A DNA stretch of 64,000 nt from Comamonas sp. KCTC 72670. Lineage in GTDB: Bacteria; Myxococcota; Myxococcia; Myxococcales; Myxococcaceae. Numbering within the stretch: the first letter of the stretch is position 1; every line of letters begins with the position of its first letter. Shown one piece after another: positions 8,768 through 17,862 of this stretch. The DNA lies in contig BNCN01000011.1 of the NCBI GenBank assembly GCA_014656495.1, positions 124,001 through 188,000 of the forward strand, given 5' to 3'. The notes below the pieces were generated by a model that was given only the letters and a program-made list of their open reading frames with translations, searched no databases and was not told the DNA's origin. Made by a program: the position numbers and the translations under genes.

Positions 8768-10605
8768 GGCGTCTTCAGGAAGGCGACGTCCTCGTGGCCC
8801 AGCGTGGGCACGACGAGCGCGCGATCGAGGTACTGGTTGAAGCGCTCGCAGGAGCACTCGGGGAGGAAGAGGCACCCGTGGCACGCGGCGCCCTCCAGGT
8901 CGCGGTCATCACGGCCCGTGGGTTCGTGATGCGCGCAGACGGGGTCGTTGGAGCAGAGGCGCGCGTCCTCCAGCGCATGGGACAGGTGCCGCCCCAGTCG
9001 CCTGCCCTCCTCCACCAAGCCGCCCAGCGTGCCTTCCGCGCCCGTGGTGCCCGTCATCAACAGGATGCCCGCCATGGGGACGGCGTCGCTGTGCGGCGCG
9101 CAGTAGAGCCGCTCGCGGATGGAGCTCGCGGGGTAGCCACACTCCAGCGCCACCTCCGTCATCAACAGATGCGCCAGCGAATGGAGCAGGTAGAGCCGCA
9201 CGCCCGGGAAGGGAAGCTTCGAACCGGAGCCCTGCTTCCAGCGCTCATATCCAGCCCGGAGCACCTCCTCGCGCCGCAGCACGGGCTCGGACATCTCCCA
9301 GGCATGCACCTGCTGCTCGTCGAGCACCAGCAGCATGCCCTCCCCCTGCATCTCCGTCACGGGGACCCAGTCCCGGTGGAGCGACATTGGCGCGAGCGCC
9401 ACGTCCAGGTCGTAGCGGCCCTGGAGGTCCTTCGACAAGGGCTCCAGCCGCGTGAAGCCGACCTGGGCCTGGACCTCCCGCAGCCGTCGCGCCAGCACCA
9501 CGCGTTCGACCAGCGAGGGCAGTCCCCGGGGCCGAGCAATCCGCCGGGCCCAGAAGACCTCGCTGCGGTCCCGGGGCATCTCGCCAGGCTTCTCCTGTGG
9601 CTGCGCGAGGAACTGGAGCCACTCCGCGGTGCGAATCTCCGGGACGGCTTCGGGCGTGTGCTCGCGCTCCGCATGGATGGCCGCCAGCACCTCCGCGTTG
9701 GAGGCGGAGCCGAGCGCCGCCTGCACCTGGGGAATGGTCCGGAAGGCTGGCAGGGTTTCCGCGGTGGCTGACTGGAGGATGCTCCACGCGGACTGCACCT
9801 TGCGCCGGAGCGACTCCGGTTCAGGGATGGTGATGGCGCTGGTGGTCTGCGCGAAGTAGCCGTTGCTGGCGGTGCGGACCAGCAGCCGCTGCTTCTCGAC
9901 GCAGCGCTCCCGCGCCTCCAACCCCAGCCAGGGCCGCTCCCCGTCGCAGGGGGCCTGCTGCTCCTTGTGGGTCATGTCGATGAGGCGCCTGCGCTTGCCG
10001 CACGTCGAGCACGCGACCTCGATGTCACTGAAGTCACCGCTCACGCCCTCCTCGAGCTTGAGCTGTGGGGCGTCGCAAGGCTTGCGCTCGTGCATCCACC
10101 AGCTCCAGTCGATGTCCGACAGGTGCCCCCGCGGGCACGCCGCGACGAAGCGCACCGGCACGCAGCGCTCGGGCTTCGCGTCCACACCCGCGCAGCGGTG
10201 GCGGTACTCCTGGTTCACGCGCTCCAAGCTGTTGGCCCGAACCAGCGTGCGGCAGTGGGGGTTCTGGCAGACGAACCAGCGCGGAAACTCATACACCTGG
10301 ATGCCGCAGGACTCTGTCGGCTCTCGCTCATCCCCAGCGGGGGGCTTGCGGAAGGGGGCCTCCTTGCTGAGCGGCCACTTGTTGCGGTGGTAGAGCGGTT
10401 CGACGATCTCCAGCAACCGCGGCTCGTTGACCACCTCCCCCTGTCCCTTGAGACGCCAGAAGTCCAGGCCGCCGACGAGGACCGCGTCGTTCAGCAGGTC
10501 CAGCATGCTGCCCGGGCCGAAGGTGGAGACCACCTGGCTCTGGCGCACGCGCCCATCCGGCGGCCGCGTCGAGCGGGCCCGAGTCCACTTCCTACGGTTC
10601 GTCAT
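8758..10605 (-). CDS. drmB: DrmB, DUF1998 protein of DISARM
   Basis: This 615-residue protein has the features of DrmB. Near the N-terminus is the family segment GRVRQSQVVSTFGPGSML, then cysteine pairs (CQNPHC, CPRGH, CSTCGK). The C-terminal DUF1998 domain has HSLAHLLM and a Cys/His cluster (CSNDPVCAHH, GAACHGCLFLPECSCERFN, LDR). The cysteines probably bind zinc. In DISARM, DrmB partners DrmA in a DNA-binding complex needed for defence. The ATG at 10605 follows GGAGGAGG and overlaps the drmA stop by 14 bases. It overlaps drmC by ten bases at the other end. Confidence 0.94.
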   Translation of the reverse strand: MTNRRKWTRARSTRPPDGRVRQSQVVSTFGPGSMLDLLNDAVLVGGLDFWRLKGQGEVVNEPRLLEIVEPLYHRNKWPLSKEAPFRKPPAGDEREPTESCGIQVYEFPRWFVCQNPHCRTLVRANSLERVNQEYRHRCAGVDAKPERCVPVRFVAACPRGHLSDIDWSWWMHERKPCDAPQLKLEEGVSGDFSDIEVACSTCGKRRRLIDMTHKEQQAPCDGERPWLGLEARERCVEKQRLLVRTASNGYFAQTTSAITIPEPESLRRKVQSAWSILQSATAETLPAFRTIPQVQAALGSASNAEVLAAIHAEREHTPEAVPEIRTAEWLQFLAQPQEKPGEMPRDRSEVFWARRIARPRGLPSLVERVVLARRLREVQAQVGFTRLEPLSKDLQGRYDLDVALAPMSLHRDWVPVTEMQGEGMLLVLDEQQVHAWEMSEPVLRREEVLRAGYERWKQGSGSKLPFPGVRLYLLHSLAHLLMTEVALECGYPASSIRERLYCAPHSDAVPMAGILLMTGTTGAEGTLGGLVEEGRRLGRHLSHALEDARLCSNDPVCAHHEPTGRDDRDLEGAACHGCLFLPECSCERFNQYLDRALVVPTLGHEDVAFLKTPWT

Positions 10606-13600
10606 TTGCCACCTCCTCCGTCGCTGCCTTCGGGGCGCGGTAGCCGCCCAGGGGTTGACGTGAAATCCACAGGTGCACCGAGGACTCCACGTCACGCATG
10701 GACGTGGGCGCCTCGAACTTGAGCTCGTCCTGGGTGAGGTTGTCGGTGGGGTCCAGGAAGCCGCGCAGCAGGGGCTTGAGCCCCTTTCCCTCCGGGTCGT
10801 AGGGCGAGTACGCGCGCTGGGCGGCGTCCTTCTTCGCCTGCTCGATGATGTTGCGCCACGAGTCGAGCAGGCTTCGCGCGCGCTGCATCACGATGCCGCT
10901 GGCCCGCTCCGACTCCTCCTTGAGCAGCCCTCGGCCAGCGCGCTTCGACAGGGTTTCGAGCGCCTGCTCCAGCGCGTCCCGGTGCGCCTGCAGGGACTTC
11001 CACTCCAGGGGCGCGGTCATGGCGGTATCCAGCAGCCGGCCCAGCGCCACCACCACGCCCGCGAGCCCCCGGTCGAGCGCCGGTGCCGAGAAAGGCGTCA
11101 CCGAGGTGGCTTCGACGAAGCGATAGAACGACTCGTGGTACGTCCCGAAGCGCTCGTAGTGACTGCGGTCGCGGGGCTTGGCCGCGTTGAGGCACGTCAC
11201 CACGAGGCCGGGCTTGTTCAGCTTGCGGCCCACGCGGCTGGACGCCTGGATGTACTCGCTGGTCGTCTTGGGCTGTCCCGCCACGACCATGAGTCCCAAC
11301 CGGTCGATGTCCACGCCGACGGAAATCATGTTGCTGGCGAGCACGACGTCTACGCTCTGGGGCTGACCGTGCGTGAGTTCCAGGCGGCTCTTCGAGGCCT
11401 TGATGTCGGCGGTCTTCTCCCGGCTGGTCAGCTCGATGGGCTCGCCGCGGATGGTCCTGCCCCGGTACCAGGGATGCTCGGCCTCTTTGCCGAAGTCCTC
11501 TGGACGGCGACGGACGCGGTCCATCACCCGTCGGCGCACCTCGTCCTCGACCAACCGGCGCATGCCGCCCAGTTCGCGCAGGCTGTTGAAGTAGCCGACG
11601 AGCGTCAGGTACGGGTCCGCGCTCACGGCGCCGTGAAGCTGTTCGCCGCGCGCGGCCGCGGCGAGCAGGCTGACATAGACGCGCAGCAGGATGGCCTTCA
11701 TGGGCCGCCCGGGTGCCGCCACGCCCACGTATTGGCGCGCACCCTTCTTGCCCACGGAGGCGAAGAACGTCTCGGAGGCATCCACGCCCGGCGGAGGGAA
11801 GAGCGCGACGTCCCGTCCATAGAGGCGGCTCACCTGCTGCCGGGAGCGGCGGACGGTGGCGGTGGAGGCCACCAACTTCGCCCGGGGCGCGAGCGTCAGG
11901 ACGGCGCCTTCGTAGAGGCCCACCATGGAGCCCAGCGGGCCGGAGATGAGGTGCAACTCGTCCTGCACGATGAGCTCCGGGGGAGGCAGCCCCTTCGGGA
12001 GCGTCACGAGCGCCGCCTTCACGTCCGCGGCGTCATTGCACGGGCCGACGAAGCGCTTCCCGGTGCGCCCCAGGACGCGACCGAAGAGCAATCCCGTCTC
12101 TCCGCGCCACGGCAGCATGGCGAACTTGTCCACGGTGGCGACGAGGAAGCACGGCAGCTCGCGGTAGATCTGCTCGTCGACGAAGAGGACGGGGAGCCCT
12201 TCCGGGTTGCGGCCCAGGTTGAATGCGCACGCGATGCTGGCGCAGCCGACGAGCACTTCCTCGGGTTTGGATTTGGACGGCCGGAGGATGAAGCACTCCC
12301 GCTCGAACGGCGTGGTGCACCAGGGACAGGTGGCGAGCGGGAACGGAGACTGCGCGCGGGCGCTGTTGTCGTTCTTGTACTCCGTGATTTGCGTGGAGGC
12401 CTGCTCCAGCGTGTTGGCGGTCGCGGAGCGGCCGACCCACAGTCCGATGGAGAAGCGCACGGCGCCCAGGCGTTTCGGCTCTTGCTGGCGGAGCACTTCG
12501 AGCGCGCAGATGAGGGTCGCGGCGCGACCGAGTTGGTCGAGCGTGAGCAGCCGCAGCGTGTAGCGCAGCAGCACGGCCACGCCCAGGCCGCCGTGGAGGT
12601 GGGCCTGACCTCGGAGGCGGCGCAGGAGCAAGGTGAAGGCAATGAGTCCCAGGTAGGCCTGCGTCTTTCCTCCTCCGGTGGGGAAGAAAATGAGCTCCAC
12701 GAGCTCACGGTCCGCGTGGCCTTCGTTCTCGACCGAAGGGAGATTAAGCAGGATGAAAGCGAGCTGGAAGAGACGCCATTGGGGCGCTTCTTCCTGCCGC
12801 ACCTTGCGTTCCGACTGAGCCATGACGCTGTTCATCCAGCGGAAGGCGTCGAAGGCGAGAGGTTCCCGAGCAAGGAGTTGGATGCCCTCCTCGATGCGGT
12901 CCGCCGCGCGTCGAGCCCTCCGGATGAGTTCATCCCGTGTCTCCTCGCGGCGGTCGCTGCCGACAGCGACAGCGGCCTGGGTGGCCACCCATTCACGGTA
13001 GGTCCGGACCAGGGGGAGCAGGGCCGCTACGGCCTCCGAGGGTGTCGTGAACGCGGCGAGCTGCTCCATGCCCACCGTGACTTCGTCAATCTGCCGCGCT
13101 TCGACGGGGAGCACCTCGACGCGTGGCAGCCAGTCCGTTTCCACGCGGGTGACAGGGACGGAGGTAGATGAGACGCGCACGGAGATGCCATGGCCCACGG
13201 CCCACCGCTGGCGGTCGCGGAACTGGAGGTCGTTGACGCGGTCGTCGTCGTCCTCGCTCCTGGCGTCGCTGGAGTCCTGCCGACTGACGAAGCCTTGCGC
13301 GCATTCCAAGGCGAGGTGGGTCTGGAAGGCATACGCCTCGTCCCGGTCGCCGGCGGTGCTGGTAGGTGGGCGCGCGTTGACGAGGAAGATGGCGACCGCG
13401 AGTTCGCCTTCACGCGTCTTCTCCACGTGGCCTTCCAGGCGCAGGCCCCGGCTGTCCTGGAGGTACATGCCTTCCCGCAGAGCCGCGTCATCCAAGGACA
13501 GGGGGACGGTGCGTTGGTGGAATGTGCGGCGCCAGTGCTTGCGCCCCTCTTCTTCGACGCGCTGGTAGTCCGCCCAGCAGACATGCGCGGTGAGTTGTGG

Positions 13601-13930
13601 CGTGCCTACGGGGACGAAGACGGACAGGCCCATGGACGCGGGCAGGCGGCGCACCTTCTTGGCGCTCGGGTCGGGGCGGGAGGCGTCCTCATTGTCCTCG
13701 TCATTACCCGCGGCCAGGTCGTCTTCCTCGTCGTCGGGGTCGTCCTCGATGACGCCCTGGTCGAGCGGGACGAGGAATCCCGTCAGGTACCAGCGGGACG
13801 GTGGCGTGCGGAGCGCTTCCGGGGCGTCCGAGACAGGAGCACCTGGAGGCTTTTGGAACGGACCGACAAGGTCCGCTTCGAGCGCATCGATGAGGTGGGA
13901 GCGGACCGCTCCCGTGTCAGGGGCATTCAT
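10592..13930 (-). CDS. drmA: DrmA, DISARM helicase
   Basis: This 1112-residue superfamily 2 helicase has Walker A PTGGGKT at 417-423, a DEAH-like box DELH at 657-660, motif III-like STAT at 689-692 and motif VI QASSRVGR at 895-902. An N-terminal region of about 400 residues contains an acidic stretch (DDPDDEEDD). Between Walker A and the DELH box an insert carries five cysteines (535, 538, 546, 563, 568) that could form a zinc site. In DISARM, DrmA unwinds or translocates on invading DNA together with DrmB. The gene starts eight bases after drmMI and overlaps drmB. Confidence 0.95.
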   Translation of the reverse strand: MNAPDTGAVRSHLIDALEADLVGPFQKPPGAPVSDAPEALRTPPSRWYLTGFLVPLDQGVIEDDPDDEEDDLAAGNDEDNEDASRPDPSAKKVRRLPASMGLSVFVPVGTPQLTAHVCWADYQRVEEEGRKHWRRTFHQRTVPLSLDDAALREGMYLQDSRGLRLEGHVEKTREGELAVAIFLVNARPPTSTAGDRDEAYAFQTHLALECAQGFVSRQDSSDARSEDDDDRVNDLQFRDRQRWAVGHGISVRVSSTSVPVTRVETDWLPRVEVLPVEARQIDEVTVGMEQLAAFTTPSEAVAALLPLVRTYREWVATQAAVAVGSDRREETRDELIRRARRAADRIEEGIQLLAREPLAFDAFRWMNSVMAQSERKVRQEEAPQWRLFQLAFILLNLPSVENEGHADRELVELIFFPTGGGKTQAYLGLIAFTLLLRRLRGQAHLHGGLGVAVLLRYTLRLLTLDQLGRAATLICALEVLRQQEPKRLGAVRFSIGLWVGRSATANTLEQASTQITEYKNDNSARAQSPFPLATCPWCTTPFERECFILRPSKSKPEEVLVGCASIACAFNLGRNPEGLPVLFVDEQIYRELPCFLVATVDKFAMLPWRGETGLLFGRVLGRTGKRFVGPCNDAADVKAALVTLPKGLPPPELIVQDELHLISGPLGSMVGLYEGAVLTLAPRAKLVASTATVRRSRQQVSRLYGRDVALFPPPGVDASETFFASVGKKGARQYVGVAAPGRPMKAILLRVYVSLLAAAARGEQLHGAVSADPYLTLVGYFNSLRELGGMRRLVEDEVRRRVMDRVRRRPEDFGKEAEHPWYRGRTIRGEPIELTSREKTADIKASKSRLELTHGQPQSVDVVLASNMISVGVDIDRLGLMVVAGQPKTTSEYIQASSRVGRKLNKPGLVVTCLNAAKPRDRSHYERFGTYHESFYRFVEATSVTPFSAPALDRGLAGVVVALGRLLDTAMTAPLEWKSLQAHRDALEQALETLSKRAGRGLLKEESERASGIVMQRARSLLDSWRNIIEQAKKDAAQRAYSPYDPEGKGLKPLLRGFLDPTDNLTQDELKFEAPTSMRDVESSVHLWISRQPLGGYRAPKAATEEVANDEP

Positions 13931-13938
13931 GGGAGGGC

Positions 13939-16900
13939 TCAGGCGGTCTGGGCGCGGGACTTCGAGGGACGGCGGACGGTGGGGTGGACTTCCTCGTGGG
14001 CACGCTGCGCGTTCAGGTCGAAGAGGCGGTCGAGAACGTCGTCCTCGAAGGCTTCGAACTGTTTGGACGTGGCGCCGCAGTACGAAGGGGCGTGGATGTC
14101 ATTCCAGCCATAGGCATCCAGGACAGCCTGGTCCACGGCTACGTGCAGGTCTCGCAGGCGCTGCGTCGCTGTGTCGGTGACGGACTTGTCCTTGAGCCGG
14201 TTGTACGTCGTCGTCAGGCCGATGTTATGGGCCTGCATGTACTGGCTGCGCTCGAAGTGGAGCCGTTCGCCGATGCGGTCGAGCGCGGAGGTGCTTGCAG
14301 AGTCAGGGAAGGGGAAGGGGAAAGTTTCGAAGCAGTCGCTCGGTGCGTAACGAAGATCGTTGCGCATGGAGGATGACAGCAAACGTGCCCAGACCTCATG
14401 CACCCGTGATTGTAGCAATGTGAGCCAGCGAGCCTGGCTTAGGGTGAAAACGGCGGCTGAATGTGAAAAGATGACGTCCGTTGGCCGCCAGTCGAAAATG
14501 AGATGCTTGGAGACTATGCTGATTGCGAGGCAGCGTTCCTCTTTACGAAGTGCCGCCTGGAGTTCGGGACGCGGTCGAATGAATTGCCACCAGAACTGCT
14601 TCGCTCCTCTATCCTTGACCTTGTCTCGCTCAGGCTTCACCAACTCCCGTACGATGCGAATGAGTGCCGGCCAGCGCTCCGCTTCCTGTAGTTCCATCTG
14701 CCCAAAGTTGATGACGTGCCTTTCGAGGCTTGGCCTGGGGTCGGAGTTGATCTCTTCTCCGCCCACATAGCGAAAGATGCGTTCCGCGTTCTTCGCTGAC
14801 TTCGCGACGAGCGCTGCTCGCTGCTCGGGGCTGAGCACGAACCCCATGCCAAGGACGATGCATCCCTGGAAGCTCTTCCCAGTATTGGCGGTGAGTACCA
14901 CGGGATCTGCTCGCTCGGGTTTTCCTCTCAGTCGAGAGTTGAGGTGATTTACGGGCAGACGGTCCAGTCGCCGCTCCAACTTCAAGTCTGAGACGCGGCC
15001 CTTCGCCAGATGCACCACGGACACCGAGACGTTGGCGCCAGCCACCGGCCACTTCATGGAGCGCACGGCGTCGTAGAGGTGGCCGCCGTGGTCCACCAAG
15101 TGCTTCAATCCCGTGGCTCTCGTGTCCCCCTGCGCGATGGTGTTGGTGGCGATGAACCCGAAGCTTCCGTGTTCACCCAGCAGATGGAACGCACGGCGGA
15201 AGAAGTGCGCGGAGAGGTCCGCGTTGCCGTGCGCACCCTCATGAACCGCCTGGAGCCAAGGGAGGTAGTTCTCTCCGCCCGCCTCGATGATGGCGTTCTT
15301 TCCCGCGAACGGTGGATTCCCCACGAACCCATCGATCCAGGCCGCCTTGTTGGGCTGCTCGTTGTCGAGCGGATCCGGCCGGCTCCCGTGGAAAACCTCC
15401 GGGAACTCCAGTGGCCAGTGGAACGTCCCTGATGGCGCGGAGAACGCCGCGATGTCCGCCGGCATGGGAGGCAGAACCCCATTCTTCGCCTTGGATAGCC
15501 ACGCCCCAATCAGGTTCGACCGGCGGAAGCGCTCCTTCTCCCGCTCCTTGTCCGAGCCATAGGCGAAAAACGCCCCGACGCACGCATTGGCGATCCGCTT
15601 GATGTCCTCCAACGCTGCGTCCGCGTCGCGGAGAAGCCCCTCCTTCACCCGGCCGGGATCCAGGTCCAACTGCAGTGGCTTGCGCTCCGGCCCTTCCAGG
15701 TCGAGCGCGAGCTGGAGGATCTCCTCGCGCTTTTCCAGGGAGCGCGTCAGTGCCTTCTTGATGAACGCCCAGGACAGTTCCGACTGCTTCTTGCTGGTCG
15801 GGGCCCAGTGAAACGCTTGAAGCTGATCCAGGTCGAGCCCGACCAGTGAATCCCCGCACTTGAGCGCATGGTCCAGGAATGTGAAGGGCTCCGTCTTCGC
15901 CAACGTCACGAGCCACAGCGACAGCTTCGCGAGCTTCACGGCCCATGGATTCTTGTCCACGCCGTACAGGCATCGCTGGGCCACCAGCCGGCGTGCCCGC
16001 ATCACCTCGTCCTCGTGCTTGTCACGCTTCAACACACCCTCGCGTGTCCATGCGGCGACAACCTGGTCCGCGAGATAGCGGCAGGACTCCACCAGGAATG
16101 CACCCGACCCCATGGCCGGGTCGCAAATCTTCAGGTTGAGGAGTCTTTCTGAAGATGGCTGAGGCCCCATCGTCTTGAGCAAAGGCTCCAGAGCCCGGCG
16201 GACGATGGGCGATGACAGACTTCGAGGCGTGTAGTGGCTGCTGGTCCGTCGCCGCTCGTCGCCAGGCTGGAGTACCCATTGGGATGCGCGTCGTGTCTCG
16301 GTCCCCTTCGCGCGATACGGCTCCAGCGCGGTCAGGACCATCTGCTGCGTAGAGGCCTGCTCCAACGCCTTCGACAGGGCTTTCACCGACTTCGCGTCGA
16401 GGCCCGCCTCCTCTTCCAGCCATGCCGCACGCCGCTTCGCGGGCTGGGCCAGCACCTCGTCCGCGCAGACCCATACTTTCGAGAGCTTGAGACAGACTCC
16501 AGCACCGGTCAGGCGCTTCACGTGGAAGCCCATCAGTCCCTCGTACACGGAGCCGATCTGCTCCACGTCCAGCGACTTGAAGCTCAGTCGCTGTCCCTTG
16601 AGGAAGATGAGCCGCTCCAGTACCTGGAGGACCGTTCCGTCATCAAGGGGAGGAACCCGCGCCTCCGTGCCCGCATCGGCGGAACTCGCGCTTCCCAAAA
16701 AGGGGAACGTGTCAGGGTCGAAGAGCTGTCCACGCCGTGCCGGCATTCGCAGCTTGTCGTGCGAGGCTCCCAGATAGATGCACCGGAAGAGCGCCAGCAA
16801 CCGTGGCCACGCACCAAAGCGCCGGTTCATCGAATCGGGGTATTGGCTGGAGTCCTCGACGAGTTGCGCGTGAAGTGCCTTCACCGACAGGTCATCGCGG

Positions 16901-17862
16901 TAGGGCTCCTGGTCCACGGGAAGCAGGCCCTGGTCCTCCGCGTAAAGGATGAAGACGAGCCGCAAGAGCGTAGAGAGGAGGCCGCCGTAGACATGCTCCT
17001 CACCTTGTGAGAGCGCCTCGTCCAGGGCCCTGGAGCCATCCCGTTCAGCGGCCGCCTCGAAACCCGTAAGGAGGATGCCGAGCGCTTCCAGGACCTGTTC
17101 GGCCAGTTCGTCGGTGACATCCGCCTGCCGGCGGCGAGACTGCTCCAGGAGCGCGGGAAGCTGATGCTCGGGCAACACGCCGAAGAAGCGGCGCGCGTGC
17201 AGGAGCATCACCATCGCGTCGAACAGCGGACGACCGCTGGCGGTGACGAGGTCCTTGAACCGGAAGGTGATGTGCCCTGACGTCTCTCCGTGGGGCGCAT
17301 AGACCAGGCGCACTGAGTCCCCGTTGAACAGCAGGCCGATGGGGACACGCGCCGCGCGCAGCAGGCGGTCGAACTTGGCGGCCGGCTCGTAGAACCACGC
17401 GCCCGTGGTGTCTTCCTTCCTGTCCAGGTCCAACCCAGCCGGCAGCTCCCAGGTCAGGAGCGCGAAGCCTTCCGCGGCGCGGCTGATGGGCGTGGAATCA
17501 TCCGGCAACCCTTCCGGCTTCGCGGGAGAAGACCCTCGTCGCAGCAGCCCCCGCGTGGGCTTGAGCGTCTGTTGCCCCTCCGCGATATCGAGCTGGAGGT
17601 CCTCCGGAAACACCGTGGTGAAATCATCATCTGCGTAGCCCAGCACCTCCCGGAGGAAGCGCGGGACATCCGTCACCCGAGGTGACTCCCGGCCCGCCAG
17701 CAGGACGAACCGCGACTGCGCGGACACCGGCAGGCGCTGCATGCACTGCGCGTCCTCCAGGACCGGAATGGAGACCACCAGCCCCTCAATGGGCTGCGCC
17801 ATCCCCATCCATGTCTGGTGATAGCGGCGCTCGACGTCCCCGCCAAAGTTCTGGCTGTTCAT
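13939..17862 (-). CDS. drmMI: DrmMI, N6-adenine DNA methyltransferase of class 1 DISARM
   Basis: This 1307-residue protein resembles the large Type IIG / PglX-like adenine methyltransferases. The SAM-binding motif I is DPAMGSGAF at 581-589, and the catalytic motif IV NPPF is at 849-852, which is diagnostic of N6-adenine methylation. About 550 residues precede the methylase core, and the C-terminal 350 residues probably hold target recognition. In DISARM it marks host DNA as self. The ATG at 17862 was chosen because it overlaps the drmD stop in TGATG, typical of translational coupling; a GTG 18 bases upstream is possible. Its presence, with drmD, defines class 1. Confidence 0.95.
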   Translation of the reverse strand: MNSQNFGGDVERRYHQTWMGMAQPIEGLVVSIPVLEDAQCMQRLPVSAQSRFVLLAGRESPRVTDVPRFLREVLGYADDDFTTVFPEDLQLDIAEGQQTLKPTRGLLRRGSSPAKPEGLPDDSTPISRAAEGFALLTWELPAGLDLDRKEDTTGAWFYEPAAKFDRLLRAARVPIGLLFNGDSVRLVYAPHGETSGHITFRFKDLVTASGRPLFDAMVMLLHARRFFGVLPEHQLPALLEQSRRRQADVTDELAEQVLEALGILLTGFEAAAERDGSRALDEALSQGEEHVYGGLLSTLLRLVFILYAEDQGLLPVDQEPYRDDLSVKALHAQLVEDSSQYPDSMNRRFGAWPRLLALFRCIYLGASHDKLRMPARRGQLFDPDTFPFLGSASSADAGTEARVPPLDDGTVLQVLERLIFLKGQRLSFKSLDVEQIGSVYEGLMGFHVKRLTGAGVCLKLSKVWVCADEVLAQPAKRRAAWLEEEAGLDAKSVKALSKALEQASTQQMVLTALEPYRAKGTETRRASQWVLQPGDERRRTSSHYTPRSLSSPIVRRALEPLLKTMGPQPSSERLLNLKICDPAMGSGAFLVESCRYLADQVVAAWTREGVLKRDKHEDEVMRARRLVAQRCLYGVDKNPWAVKLAKLSLWLVTLAKTEPFTFLDHALKCGDSLVGLDLDQLQAFHWAPTSKKQSELSWAFIKKALTRSLEKREEILQLALDLEGPERKPLQLDLDPGRVKEGLLRDADAALEDIKRIANACVGAFFAYGSDKEREKERFRRSNLIGAWLSKAKNGVLPPMPADIAAFSAPSGTFHWPLEFPEVFHGSRPDPLDNEQPNKAAWIDGFVGNPPFAGKNAIIEAGGENYLPWLQAVHEGAHGNADLSAHFFRRAFHLLGEHGSFGFIATNTIAQGDTRATGLKHLVDHGGHLYDAVRSMKWPVAGANVSVSVVHLAKGRVSDLKLERRLDRLPVNHLNSRLRGKPERADPVVLTANTGKSFQGCIVLGMGFVLSPEQRAALVAKSAKNAERIFRYVGGEEINSDPRPSLERHVINFGQMELQEAERWPALIRIVRELVKPERDKVKDRGAKQFWWQFIRPRPELQAALRKEERCLAISIVSKHLIFDWRPTDVIFSHSAAVFTLSQARWLTLLQSRVHEVWARLLSSSMRNDLRYAPSDCFETFPFPFPDSASTSALDRIGERLHFERSQYMQAHNIGLTTTYNRLKDKSVTDTATQRLRDLHVAVDQAVLDAYGWNDIHAPSYCGATSKQFEAFEDDVLDRLFDLNAQRAHEEVHPTVRRPSKSRAQTA

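Noticed and set aside
10673-13171. A long plus-strand frame opposite drmA
   Set aside because: drmA carries intact helicase motifs; the antisense product has no known motif.
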